DNA from: Polyodon spathula
Taxonomy: Eukaryota > Chordata > Actinopteri > Acipenseriformes > Polyodontidae
DNA length: 64,000 bases
Direction: 5' to 3'
NCBI RefSeq assembly: GCF_017654505.1
Contig: NC_054547.1
Coordinates: 23,426,346 to 23,490,345, forward strand
Shown: positions 10,401 to 22,568 of the stretch, in pieces
Layout of the letters: the number at the start of each line of letters is the position of its first letter
Numbering within the stretch: the first letter of the stretch is position 1
The notes under the pieces: generated by a model
What the model saw: the letters and a program-made list of their open reading frames with translations, nothing else
Database searches by the model: none
Told to the model about the DNA's origin: nothing
Made by a program: the position numbers and the translations under genes

Positions 10401-11142
10401 CTGCGGCGGTGCTGGCCCTCTTCACGACCACTGCAGCTGGGCTGTTTTAGCCCGCTCTCCCCTCAGCAGACTGTGCAGTGGCTGCTGAGGAATGCCAGCA
10501 TCACAACCTGATCCTTTCTCTTGTGGTGGAGGTGGGAGCTGCAGGCAGTCTCCCTGTTGTGGTGGAAGCAGAGGCAGCTCCTGCTGCTCTCCCTCTTGTG
10601 GTGGAAGCAGAGGCTGCTCCTGCTGCTCTACTCCTGGTGGTGGAGGAGGCAGAGGCAGAGGTCACTCCTTCTGGCAGTGGAGGTGGGAACAGCTCCCTCT
10701 TGGGGTTTGGGTGTACGCCTCCCCCCCTTTTTGGGCGCTGGACGCTTGTGCTCCCCCCATCCGGGTGTCTCCGCAGATGGGGCATTGCTGGGGTAGCTGT
10801 TAGAGGGTGTACCAGGGACGGTTTGTGCTGGAATGCCCTGACTCAGCGCAGCAGTAACACCCAGGCTGCTGTTCCTCTGGCTGGTGCCTTCTGACGTTCT
10901 TTTCCATTTTTTTTTCTTTCTTTCCGCAAAACCAAAATATGTCACCCCCCGTATCCCTGGTCTGACACTTGGAAGCGCTGTTGTCCCGGTTCTGACACCA
11001 TATGTGACAAACAGGCTGTAGTGCTGACATTAGTGCTGACGTGACCAAGAAGCAGCACACAGTACTGCATGGTGAAATGTGAATTGTGCAGTTGCGCAGT
11101 TTAATAAATGAACAAAATAAAAGGTTTAAACAAAAACAGCAC
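10401..11142 (-). mobile_element. element B, copy 2, interrupted by a solo LTR
   Basis: Minus-strand order: LTR end (11003-11142, resuming after the insertion at 11771), primer site, leader, ATG near 10907, knuckle-like GCYCCAESGH and CPICGD, then a repeat region with prolines, GVEQQEQPLLPPQ and EQQELPLLPPQ. The last cysteine of the first knuckle is replaced by arginine, and stops interrupt the frame. The proline/glutamine repeats match those in elements C, D and F, which ties it to the same family. Open frames on the opposite strand here (10478-10894) are shadows. Confidence 0.6.
10984..11000 (-). promoter_or_regulatory. tRNA-Leu-type primer binding site, element B copy 2
   Basis: Minus-strand TGGTGTCAGAACCGGGA, two bases before the LTR end. 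Confidence 0.75.
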
Positions 11143-11770
11143 TGTGCTGGAGTGTTCCGCCTCTTTATGTTTCTTAGTGTTTTATGTTGTATGTAGTGTG
11201 TTAATGTTGGTGTTTATGTATAAAATACATGGGATATAAATATGGGTTACGAGCACAAGTGTTTAAAATGTATATGTATTTAGGCATGAGGATTGCACAG
11301 CACTTCACGTGCAGGTAAAATGAAATATGTGTGCACAGGAAATTACATTTAATTAATTCACATGCAGTTGTACCAAGACTCCAATTGAATGATTGATTAG
11401 CAATCGAGTCTCGGTATAGCTGCAAAAAAGCAGCATGTTTTCACTCACTCTGGGTTGTGTGTTCAGGAAGTGGAGAACGTATGAGAGAGAGGAGAGTTCA
11501 TTTAAAAATATAAGCAATTGCTACAGCGTGCTGGCTAAAAATCAGCACAGTAACTGTTTGTTGGGTACGTCCACGTCCGTTTTGTGTTTTGTCTGTCTGT
11601 TTGGCCAACATGCCCTTTATTTTCAGTTGTGTGTTTTGTTTAAATCTTTTGTTTGTTTATTATTTAATAAAACACTGGACACCGTAGAGTCTTAGGTTCA
11701 CCGCCATTACATGTTTTGGTTTCTGTGTTCTCTCGGGTCTGACATCACCACTACAGTCATCCTGGTCACA
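11143..11770 (+). mobile_element. solo LTR (family 2) inserted in the element B LTR
   Basis: It starts TGTGCTGGAGTGTTCCGCC, aligning base for base with TGTGGCGGAGTGTCCCGCC of other family-2 LTRs, and ends TCATCCTGGTCACA. It is flanked by a perfect 5-bp duplication AGCAC (11138-11142 and 11771-11775). It lies opposite in strand to the element it hit. It carries the inverted repeat upstream of a decayed TATA box that is typical of the family. Confidence 0.85.
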
Positions 11771-12579
11771 AGCACACAGTACTTTAGGCCGAAATAAATA
11801 GACAAACAAAACATACTAACGCTAAACAAAACAGGGATGAATGCTAAGCAAACAAATAGATGATAAACAATAACAAGTATTGTGCTGGTTTATAAGCCAC
11901 TTGGCCACACCACGGCACAGCAGGGACATCAATTTTCTATGTGTGCCACTCAAAAGGTTAAATGGAATGCAAAATGTGATGTCCTTCAAAAAAGAATCGT
12001 ATCAAGCTAACCTATTAACATACATTCTACTCAACACAAGGATGTGAATTCAGTCCAAAATATAAACAACCCTTTTGCTATGTGTATTATTTCCCTAATC
12101 TTGGGAATAAGAGCACATTGGTTCTCTCCTCTTTGCAGTGAATTCATATCAGTTATGAAGAAACACTAGCGATGTTAATACAATACCATGTCTCGACTCA
12201 CTGCAGCAGTCTCTTCTAATTATTCAGAGTTTCTTCACCATCCTCACCAATTCAATCTCTAAGCTTGCACACTGGCACTGCACAGTTTGAAATTGTTTTC
12301 TTTACCCGTATGCGGGAGGCTGTAAAGCCTGGAATCATTTCAGTAGCAAAGACTGTTCACAGCTTCCTTAGTGCATACAGTACGATTCCCAATTTCCAAG
12401 GTAACACTTAAATAAGCTCATGGTAATACCATTATGAGTTAGCACTTTTTATTGATGTCTCAGTTTACCTTCAGTCAGTTTAGACTTCTCAGTTCAGCCA
12501 TTCTCACAGAAAATCCTATAGGTATTTAAACCTGTCTCTGCCATAATACACAAAATCCATACAATATATTGATCCTGTC
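11771..12579. other. end of an old LTR, then non-coding DNA
   Basis: The first 100-150 bases resemble the continuing minus-strand LTR of element B. The remainder has no feature that I recognise. Confidence 0.4.
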
Positions 12580-12913
12580 CAGTTTGTTTTTCTGGCTGCA
12601 ATAGGGGTTCTACTGGGGAGATGTAGAGGACTTCTGCCACCTCTGCGATAGCTACACTGCCCGCAAGGGAGCCACAGACTGGTCTCATGCTCCCTCCAGT
12701 AGTTTCCAGCAGGGAGTTTGTGTGGGTCTACAGCCCCCAGTGGAAGTGGGGCCACTGTACCAAACTCGACAGCCGCTGGCTTGGACAATACCGGGTCCTG
12801 GAGAGGATCGGGGAGGTGGTCTACCTGGTTCAACTACCTCCCAGAGGGCGGATAGTGGCCCTCCACTGAGACCGTCTGGCCCCCTACAGGGGACAGGACC
12901 CGGCAGAACCTGA
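12580..12913 (+). pseudogene. Gypsy integrase remnant, catalytic core deleted
   Basis: A zinc-binding-like start (FYWGDVEDFCHLCDSYTARKG; FYW and the two cysteines are typical of the H2C2 domain) is joined directly to the C-terminal GPY/F-type region (VWVYSPQWKWG, LGQYRVLERIGEVVYLVQLP, RGRIVALH; the last part is open at 12687-12869). The DDE catalytic core that should lie between them is absent. It ends in a proline-rich tail and a purine-rich tract (AGAGGAGAGC, 13141-13150) just before a TGTGTAATG that may begin a 3' LTR at 13151. This is a dead pol fragment. Confidence 0.65.
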
Positions 12914-13150
12914 CCCAGCAGCTCCTGTCTCCCCTTTGCCTGACAGTCCCCTTTCCCCACTTGCTCCCCCTTTCATCCCTGTTTCTCCTCTACCTGGATT
13001 TTCCAGTTCTCCCAGGGTTGACAGTCCACCAGCCACGGCTGCTGGGAGCCTAGGGCCACCAGCACTATCAAGGTCCCAGACCGGTGCATGCTCCCGGGTT
13101 GTTTTTGTGACTTTCTTGGTTCCCTCGGGATGAGGGACTCAGAGGAGAGC

Positions 13151-13970
13151 TGTGTAATGACTTAGCAGTCTGCACTAACTCAAAGGAATTGTTTGCCGTT
13201 TGGACATTGGGAGAGTGTTAAGCAGAATGGGGCAGGCGAGCACGCCAGTCAGGAACAGTTTATACTTAAAAAAATAATGATAAAAAATAAACACTCATAG
13301 TGTCAAATCACCCAAACAACAATTCCATGAAAACAAAGTGTCCGATTGTATTTTTATTTTTTATTTTTTTTACTGTACTGATCATTTGAACTTTACTGTT
13401 TGTGGCACGACTGTAAGCCTGATGAATACTATCCTCACTGAATGATGCCATCTATTTATTTCACAAAGCAATTTAAACTCAACAGCATTCTTTTTTAAGC
13501 AAAAAAAACAACACCTTGAATATGTACAGGCAAACTTTTTTTTTTTTTAAGTAAAAAAATAACTATTCTGCTCTTTGCAAAACTGATGCTTTAGTTTAAG
13601 TCATTCATTGCACATAAAGAAACAAACCTCTTACCGTACCTTTTTTTTCCTGCAGTTTATAAAAGTTACTTATTTTACATTGCGTCAAAACTTGATTTCA
13701 GGTTAAACAAATCAACCCGTTCTAATAAGATAAGCCATTTGTTTTTATCCATTTCAATGTCTCTGATTGTCCTTTGATTAGCAATATGCCTCACTTAGCA
13801 AAAAAACATTTGCAATGTCTTGCTGACTTGCTTTCTTATTTTTAGATGCACACATACAGATTTTTTATTTTGCTCTAGTGTTAAACTCGCCATTTTGTAC
13901 TTTCTGTTTTGCTTTGGGAGCAGGATTGTTGATGACTGTTGCATTGTAAAATAAACCGACTCCAACAACT
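13151..13970. other. possible LTR start, then AT-rich non-coding DNA
   Basis: TGTGTAATGACTTAGC at 13151 follows a polypurine tract and may be an LTR. I could not find its end. The rest is T-rich with no ORF of interest. Confidence 0.35.
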
Positions 13971-13976
13971 TGTTAT

Positions 13977-14765
13977 GATACAACTAACAGGACGCTTTAT
14001 TGTGTCTTAACTCTTTCCAGCATGGTATCTCACTGCCATAAAGCAAGCACGCCCACTCATCCCCAACAACACAAACAATCCACACAGCACAACACCCACA
14101 ACCACACACACGTTATGAGCAGTAATAAAACAGAACACCCAACTCCTTCTGAAGCAGCTGGTGCAGGGGCAATGTTGTGGCTGAGTACTGTGGCAAGAAG
14201 CGAAGGTAGAACACAGTCCTTCCCAGGAAGAAGGAGAACTGTGCAGCCGATTTGGGCTATGGAATGTGGTGGATCGCATCCACGTTAGACTGCAATGGGA
14301 AGATGTCGTGTGCCGACAGCCGGAACCCCACAAACTCAATTTCCGGCACAGAAAAGACACACTCCTCTTCGTTGTGCTTGGCCAGCATGCAGAACACCTG
14401 GTAGAGGCGCTTGTCATGGATGGAGGTGTTGGTAGAGAGACACGTCCGGGTCGCTGGCGAAGACAGAGGATATGATCTTTTGAAAGCAGCTGGGTGCCGA
14501 GCTCAGACCGAAGGGCATGCGGGTGTAGTGGAAAATGCCAGCGTGTGTAAGAAAAGCAGTTATGGTACAACTAACAGGACGCTTTATTGTGTCTGAACTC
14601 TTTCTCTTTCATATTGTGTCTCAACTCTTAATTCAGCATGGTATCTCCCTGCAGTAAAACAAGCACGGCCACTCACCCCCGGCAACACAAACTATCCACA
14701 GAGCACAACACCCATAACAACACACACACATCATGAACAGTAACAAAACAGAACACCCAAACACA
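13977..14765 (-). mobile_element. internally deleted Gypsy element between two LTR pieces
   Basis: Sequence at 13977-14145 recurs as a direct repeat at about 14566-14765 (shared minus-strand GACACAATAAAGCGTCCTG, containing a polyadenylation signal, and shared CA-rich stretches). Only about 420 bp of reverse transcriptase lies between. This looks like a Gypsy element that lost most of its interior. Confidence 0.6.
14146..14552 (-). pseudogene. Gypsy reverse transcriptase fragment lacking the YxDD motif
   Basis: On the minus strand, THAGIFHYTRMPFGLSSAPS and CFQKIIS are the classic Gypsy RT palm segment before the active site. A frameshift and a deletion remove the YxDD catalytic region. The frame then resumes with HDKRLYQVFCMLAKHN, VGFRLSAHDI and a thumb-like tail. 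It cannot be active. Confidence 0.75.
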
Positions 14766-14865
14766 ATGGCATTGGTATGAACGTTCAGTTAACCACTAAT
14801 TAGTAAAGTGAGTCAAAGTTTAACTGCACAACTTTGTTGTTTTTATTGGCCATGATTATTTTAGT

Positions 14866-14985
14866 CTACCACCTTCCTGATACCTTCTCTTTGCAATTTC
14901 TCTTGCAATTAATATATATGATATATATATATATGTATATAAACAATCAGTTAATTGCAAAGAGAAGGTATCAGGAAGGTGGTAG
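14866..14985. repeat. 33-bp perfect inverted repeat around an AT core
   Basis: The left arm 14866-14898 begins CTACCACCTTCCTGATACC; the right arm 14953-14985 is its exact complement. The 54-bp centre is TA-rich. It would fold into a strong hairpin. Arms of this size suggest a foldback MITE whose centre became TA-rich. Confidence 0.85.
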
Positions 14986-17010
14986 AGTGATTCCCTGACT
15001 TAGCTTACAATTTAAAACTGATACGTTGGTTTTAGTTTTTATTTAGTCAGGGAATTCCAAGTCCACCAGGACGCTGCAACTGGGGCTGGGCTGTACCAGC
15101 TCTTCACCAGCAGGAGTCTCCAAAACCCCTGCCAAGGGAAATTAAAGTCGATGGTTCAAGTAGAGGACAGTGTAGCAAAAAGTGAACCTAAACTTAGCTG
15201 TTGTTCCTGTTCGGACCAGAGGGACACCAACTTCTCTCGTGGAGACAGATCAAAAACCTGGAGATACTTACCTGGATTCCAGAAAGGAGCAAAATATTTG
15301 TTACTACACAGACACTTGTGGATTACAAAAAGCCTGGTGATTGTGATACTTGCCTTGAGTGGACCTGTACCTGGAGACCTCAAAAGGGTGATCACAGTTG
15401 ACTGGTGGGAACCGGGAAGACCTGGACTGGACTCAAACATCTTTTGTCTAATAAGTGCTTTTACTTGAACCTGTAGGTTAGAGCTGAGAAGGGGGATATG
15501 TAATACAGACGAAGGTCTAGAAGAGGTAAAATCAATAAAAGCATAAATCGACCCAGACCTCGTCTGTTGTCAGGAAATATCAGAAAACATCCAGGCAGAA
15601 GGTATGACTCAGCTAGAGACTACATATCCCAGACAGCCCAATGAAGCTAATCACTCTCAGCTGAATACCAGTGGCAGCTTTAAAAAGCTGCCAGAATCAA
15701 AGGAAGAGGAGAGCGTGGAGGAGAAACAGACCGAGAGCAAGTCTGTACAAATTGCAAACATAATAGTACAAGACGAGAATGGAACAAGGCATACTGCTCA
15801 AGCCTCTCACGTTCATTGTTAAAAGAAAATAACTTACCTGTTTCGTGTGGGAAAGTACAGAGCTACAAAGCGGTTGTGCAGGTGTGGAGAAAGGCTTCCG
15901 GGAGTGGAATACAAGCAAAGGGGTGACACTGCATTGAGGGGTTAAACAGGCCTTATTTATGATAGAACCTAATTTAACAAAATAAATAAGATTGTGGTAA
16001 TGATGATTAACACACAACTTTATTTTATTTAATATTTGTTCTTAGCAAAATCTAAATCACTTTTAATGTTAGTGCACATATAACACATGCAAATAATGGT
16101 TATTTTATTTATGCCCACTTAGCAGAAATTAAATAACTAAATCTAAATTGAATAAAAATTAAACTTTTGAAAACAGGATCTGTGTTTTTAGACATCTTCA
16201 TCATCTTCATCATCTTCATCGTCTCCCGTCAGTCAGGAGTCCAGCATCTCTCAGACGAGCTTTAAGAAGGTGTATGTGAAGCATACGTGAATGCTTTTGT
16301 TATTAAAGCTATACCACTAAATACGTGTTTTCCTTTTTTGCTTACATGGATACACAACTTAAATAAATATGTAAATGTTATATTATAACACTCTGTTTGG
16401 ACATATAGCATGTGTTTGCTATGACAATTCAAACAAAATATTGATGTTCTATGATCATTTAAAAGCTAAATCCACCTCTGCAGTAGGATCACAATAATCC
16501 TGGTATTTTTGATCAAAGTAATCTGATTCAGAATCTTTAAATTCTGAAAAGCCCAACTGCAACAGTTAAATCATGATTAAAAGTGTGACCGGATTACCAA
16601 AACGAAATCCGGATCACAGTAATCCCGATCGCATTTTGATATTTTAAAAAACCCAATTTCACAATATAATCCAGATTAAACATGGAAATCCGATTACCGA
16701 TGTTGTGAAAAACCGGTGCCAGGAGTACAAACAAAGTGGAACAGCAACAACAATTTACCTGCGGACTATAGATCTGAGGGTCCCCAGGGTAAAAGGGACA
16801 CAAACCTGGAATACGCTCAGGGCTGTGTTATTATCAGACTATTGTAGAAGAACTCCTCTGTGTTTTCTTTTGTTTTCATTTATTCATTAAGAAAAGAATA
16901 ATTAAAACAGAATTATTAATTTTATTCTGGTATCCAGCTTCCTTTTCTGCCAACACCATAAACAAACACTCAGCAAATCCGACAGTAAGGTGGACGTGGG
17001 TCACTATATA
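14986..17010. other. no confident gene; possible retrotransposon scraps
   Basis: Around 15490 a purine tract (AGAAGGGGGATA) precedes TGTAATACAG, reminiscent of a polypurine tract and LTR start, but no partner was found. A CTT/CAT triplet run lies at 16193-16222. Short ORFs (15151-15468, 15604-15822) have no motif that I can name. Confidence 0.35.

Positions 17011-18537
<1,527 letters not shown>

Positions 18538-18622
<85 letters not shown>
18538..18622. repeat. (TA)n microsatellite at the broken Tc1 end
   Basis: About 42 TA units. Long isoleucine/tyrosine ORFs over it are artefacts. Confidence 0.95.
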
Positions 18623-18624
<2 letters not shown>

Positions 18625-19689
18625 TCCCAGGGAATCTACTATACAAGTACACATATTTTAGCTTCTGTTTTCATAGCTGGGGCTTGTTAACCATCTATAG
18701 AATCTTTTTTATTATGCTTGCATGAGTGCGGATAACCATTAAATACAAGAGTCTTGGTGCAGAGCAGTTAAAATAAGCCCAGGATACAAATAGCCTGTGG
18801 AATCTGAACTTCACAGCACAGTCTCATTGCACTTCAAATGGATGGCAGTGTCAGCAGTATTGGTTTTATTCAACCCCTGGAAATGTAGAACATAACTGGG
18901 TAAAGTAGCACTTATCATTATCTGTGTATTCCACCCTGCCAGGGTGACAGCATGTATGATGGAATTAATGACAAGCACAGGGCTTTTGTGTCACACGTTC
19001 ATGGTAAAGAATAGCAGAGTTAGGCCACATTAGGCAGTATTCCCCCAGTGCAAATGTTTTAACACAGCAGGGGGATTCAGGCAGCTCCACACTCTGGTAC
19101 AAACCTAATTTAAACCAGCTTTCATGGAAAACAACACTTTGGGAGCAGCGTTTGTTCTGTCTGCAACAGACTCGAATTCACTGCAGCCTTGAGTCATTTC
19201 TGCTGGGGGCTCAGAGAACATACAGGACACAACATATATAGATAGACAGACAGATAGAAACTCTCTGATGAGATGGAATAAAACAACATGTGCACTACTG
19301 GTGCTTGAAATATACTGAATGGCTAAACAATCAGAGAATAGAAAAAAGATTAGAAAACTAGAATTGTGCTGAGTTGTGTAAAGTTATTCAGCAACAAGAT
19401 GGGAAAGTAGTAGGATCTCAGTATCTTCACATGGGCATGATATTGGCCCAAATTGTGGTTGTAGCTAGTTACCGAGCTAGTTTTCCTGTCACTAGGTTGA
19501 GCATGTGGAGTAAGTCCATCAGTGACAGCCAGTGTTAGGCTGAGGGGTGGATCAGATAGGACGAGTTTGAGACTATAAGCATTGAAAACTAGTGTTGTTT
19601 CTGACTCTCTGTACAGAAAAAGGCCTTTGCTGTGTGAACTCTAGTACTGGTAGATACGAACATACCATGCAATGCAGACTAAAAAGAAT
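18623..19689. other. non-coding stretch
   Basis: No ORF or repeat recognised apart from a short GATA/GACA run near 19237-19259. This may be unique genomic sequence. Confidence 0.45.
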
Positions 19690-19756
19690 CCTGAAAATAC
19701 TCATGGCGATGGAGGCAGAGGCAGCTCCAGCTCCTCTCCTCATGATGGTGGGGGAA

Positions 19757-19873
19757 TTGATACCAGCAGGCATTCACCCTCTGCTGGTGGGGGAAGTGAT
19801 ACCAGCAGGCATTCACCCTCTGCTGGTGGGGGAAGTGATACCAGCAGGCATTCACCCTCTGCTGGTGGCGGAG
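19757..19873. repeat. 39-bp tandem repeat x3 in element F
   Basis: GATACCAGCAGGCATTCACC recurs at 39-bp spacing, two to three times; related single copies lie near 20220, 20998 and 21427. Confidence 0.85.
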
Positions 19874-20514
19874 GCAGAGGCAGCTCCTGCTGCTCTGCTC
19901 CTGGCGGTGGAGGTGGAGGTTGAGGTGGCGGAGGCAGAGGCTGCTCTGCTCGCCAATGGAGGTGGCGGAGTTGTGTAGTTTCCTGGCGACAGAGGTGGGA
20001 GCAGCATGTAGTCTCCTGGTGGCGGAGGTGGGAGCAGCATGTAGTCTCCTGGTGGCAGAGGTGGGAGTGGCGTGTAGTCTACCCTTATTACAGGGGACTG
20101 GTGCGGCCCTCCCTCACTTGCAGCAGACTGGTGCGGCTCTCCCTCACTTGCAAGGAAAGGTGATGGAGGCAGAGGAAGCACCTGCTCCTCTCCTCCAGGT
20201 GGTGATGGTAGGGGAAGTGATACCAGCAGGCACTCACCCACTGCTGGTGGAAATGGGGACAGCAGGCATTCTTCCTCTACTGGTGGAGATGGGGTCAGCA
20301 GACATTCTTCCTCTGCTGGCAGAGGTGGCAACAGCAGTCCCTCAGGCTTTGCTTTCCCGCGGTCCTCCTGTCTGGGCGCTTGACGCACAGGCTCCTCCCA
20401 CACAGGCATTACTTCCACCTCTGTATATTGCGTGGGGCAGATAGCCAACATGGGCCAATACACCCCACAGCCGGGGCACAGCTTTGCCACAAGGTTCTTT
20501 AAAAAACCTCCCAA
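19852..20514 (-). CDS. proline-rich repeat ORF of element F (partial)
   Basis: 220 aa open, probably the 3' part of a longer broken frame. Near the N-terminus CPGCGVYWPMLAIC has the C-x2-C-x9-C spacing of a CCHC knuckle with proline in place of the histidine. After this come repeats: EEECLLTPSPP, GEPHQSAASEGG, VDYTPLPPLPPGDY, GDYMLLPP, then alanine/serine-rich runs. The same strings occur in C and D. A matching frame with the same content exists in the duplicate (21052-21597). No promoter or enzyme domain. The function is unknown; a nucleic-acid-binding Gag-like relic is my best guess. Confidence 0.5.
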   Translation of the reverse strand: MGGFLKNLVAKLCPGCGVYWPMLAICPTQYTEVEVMPVWEEPVRQAPRQEDRGKAKPEGLLLPPLPAEEECLLTPSPPVEEECLLSPFPPAVGECLLVSLPLPSPPGGEEQVLPLPPSPFLASEGEPHQSAASEGGPHQSPVIRVDYTPLPPLPPGDYMLLPPPPPGDYMLLPPLSPGNYTTPPPPLASRAASASATSTSTSTARSRAAGAASASATSRG

Positions 20515-21051
20515 CTGTCATCCCCGACCTCCTCCTGCTGTTGCTGCGGCTGCTACTGCAGATTTTTTCTACCCTTCCTTCTCCTGGGCCGGTTCCTCCT
20601 CCTCCTCTTGGAAGGGGCAGACAGCCACTGACAGACACTGAGGAGCTCCTCCAGGTCAGTGCAGCCATCTCTCCAGCCTTCCATTTTTTATTTTTTTTTT
20701 TAAACAAGAAACTGTGGTTCCTGCTCTGGTCTGCGTGGAGGTGGCGGAGGTGTGTAGTTTCCTGGCGACAGAGGTGGGAGCGGCATGTAGTCTCCTGGTG
20801 GCAGAGGTGGGAGCAGCGTGTAGTCTCCTGGTGGCAGAGGTGGGAGTGGCGTGTAGTCTACCCTTATTACAGGGGACTGGTGCGGCCCTCCCTCACTTGC
20901 AGCAGACTGGTGCGGCTCTCCCTCACTTGCAAGGGAAGGTGATGGAGGCAGAGGAAGCACCTGCTCCTCTCCTCCAGGTGGTGATGGTAGGGGAAGTGAT
21001 ACCAGCAGGCATTCACCCTCTGCTAGTGGGGGAAGTGATACCAGCAGGCAT

Positions 21052-21597
21052 TCACCCTCTGCTGGTGGCGGAGGCAGAGGCAGCTCCTGCTGCTCTGCTC
21101 CTGGCGGTGGAGGTGGAGGTTGAGGTGGCGGAGGCAGAGGCAGCTCCTGCTGCTCTGCTCGCCAATGGAGGTGGCGGAGGTGTGTAGTTTCCTGGCGACA
21201 GAGGTGGGAGCGGCATGTAGTCTCCTGGTGGCAGAGGTGGGAGCAGCGTGTAGTCTCCTGGTGGCAGAGGTGGGAGTGGCGTGTAGTCTACCCTTATTAC
21301 AGGGGACTGGTGCGGCCCTCCCTCACTTGCAGCAGACTGGTGCGGCTCTCCCTCACTTGCAAGGGAAGGTGATGGAGGCAGAGGAAGCACCTGCTCCTCT
21401 CCTCCAGGTGGTGATGGTAGGGGAAGTGATACCAGCAGGCACTCACCCACTGCTGGTGGAAATGGGGACAGCAGGCATTCTTCCTCTACTGGTGGAGATG
21501 GGGTCAGCAGACATTCTTCCTCTGCTGGCAGAGGTGGCAACAGCAGTCCCTCAGGCTTTGCTTTCCCGCGGTCCTCCCGTCTGGGCGCTTGACACAC
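21052..21597 (-). CDS. second copy of the element F proline-rich frame
   Basis: 181 aa, nearly identical in its repeats to 19852-20514 (EECLL, GEPHQS, GDYTLLPP). The knuckle part has shifted out of frame. It is the product of the internal duplication. Confidence 0.5.
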   Translation of the reverse strand: MCQAPRREDRGKAKPEGLLLPPLPAEEECLLTPSPPVEEECLLSPFPPAVGECLLVSLPLPSPPGGEEQVLPLPPSPSLASEGEPHQSAASEGGPHQSPVIRVDYTPLPPLPPGDYTLLPPLPPGDYMPLPPLSPGNYTPPPPPLASRAAGAASASATSTSTSTARSRAAGAASASATSRG

Positions 21598-21963
21598 AGG
21601 CTCCTACCACACAGGCATTACTTCCACCTCTGTATATTGCGTGGGGCAGATAGCCAACATGGGCCAATATACCCCACAGCCGGGGCACAGCTTCGCCACG
21701 AGGTTCTTTAAAAAACCTCCCAACTGTCATCCCCGACCTCCTCCTGCTGTTGCTGCGGCTGCTACTGCAGATTTTTTCTACCCGTCCTTCTCCTGGGCCG
21801 GTTCCTCCTCCTCCTCTTGGAAGGGGCAGACAGCCACTGACAGACACTGAGGAGCTCCTCCAGGTCCGTGCAGCCATCTCTCCAGCCTTCCATTTTTTTT
21901 TTTTTTTTTTTAAACAAGAAACTGCGGTTCCTGCTCTGGTCTGCGTCTAAGAGTCACTGGTAA

Positions 21964-21979
21964 TCCCATGATGACACCA
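21964..21979 (-). promoter_or_regulatory. primer binding site of element F, decayed tRNA-Leu type
   Basis: Minus-strand TGGTGTCATCATGGGA two bases after the LTR end; it retains TGGTGTCA and GGGA of the consensus. Confidence 0.65.
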
Positions 21980-21981
21980 CG

Positions 21982-22568
21982 TGTCACAAAGACGGCTGGA
22001 GTGGGGGACATCAGACCAGAAACAGGAACCAGGAAATAAATGACAGAGAGGTGGAGTTTGGTGAAGCTGAGCGAATAGTCTCGCTCAGCATTTAATAGTG
22101 CACAGACAGACAGAAAATAAAAGGTTGCAAGCAAACAAAACACAGGACACAGCGCTTTCGCCAAAACAAAGAGATGAAACAAAAACCGACTAAGACTAAA
22201 CAAAACACGGTTAACTACTACTATTATTACTCTTTAATTCTACACTCATCGAACACACAACCCCAAGTGAGTGAAAACAATGCAGCTTTTATGCAGCTGT
22301 ACCGAGACTCAATTGCTAATCAAGCATTCAATTGGAGTCGCGGTACAACTGCACGTGAATTAATAAAGTGCAATTCCCTGTGCTCACATATTATTACTTT
22401 TTACTTGCACGTGAAATGCTGTGCAATCCTTGTGCCTAAATACAGACATACATTTTAAACACTTTGGTTACACAGACCTGTTTATATCCCGTGTACCAAA
22501 GACTACACACCAACATTAACACACAACATACAACACAAAATACACACAGGGCCGGGCACTTTGCCACA
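21982..22568 (-). repeat. 5' LTR of element F (family 2)
   Basis: On the minus strand it starts TGTGGCAAAGTGCCC and ends GTCTTTGTGACA. It carries the family's CACGTG-containing segment and the inverted repeat around TGTACCGAGACT ahead of a CATAAAAG TATA-like box. Confidence 0.85.

Larger units (their letters stand above)
19690..22568 (-). mobile_element. element F: zinc-knuckle LTR element, tandemly expanded
   Basis: On the minus strand: 5' LTR (21982-22568), primer site, leader, then a GC-rich coding region cut off near 19690 with no 3' LTR. A unit of about 1.21 kb is duplicated: 19976-20706 matches 21185-21914 almost exactly, including the leader's long A-run and the AAACAAGAAACTG context, and a third partial copy starts at 20755. 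The reading frames are proline-rich repeats with a knuckle-like motif. No pol genes. Confidence 0.7.

Noticed and set aside
15040..15130. Possible RNase H-like string (EFQVHQDAATGAGLYQL)
   Set aside because: Only one short motif, no flanking RT or thumb sequence, and the frame soon breaks. Too weak to call.
16193..16222. Acidic Asp/Glu run on the minus strand
   Set aside because: It is a short CTT/CAT triplet microsatellite without an ORF around it.
20714..21653. Plus-strand ORFs of 150-180 aa over element F
   Set aside because: Shadows of the minus-strand proline-rich frames; the GC-rich repeats have periods divisible by three, so several frames stay open.
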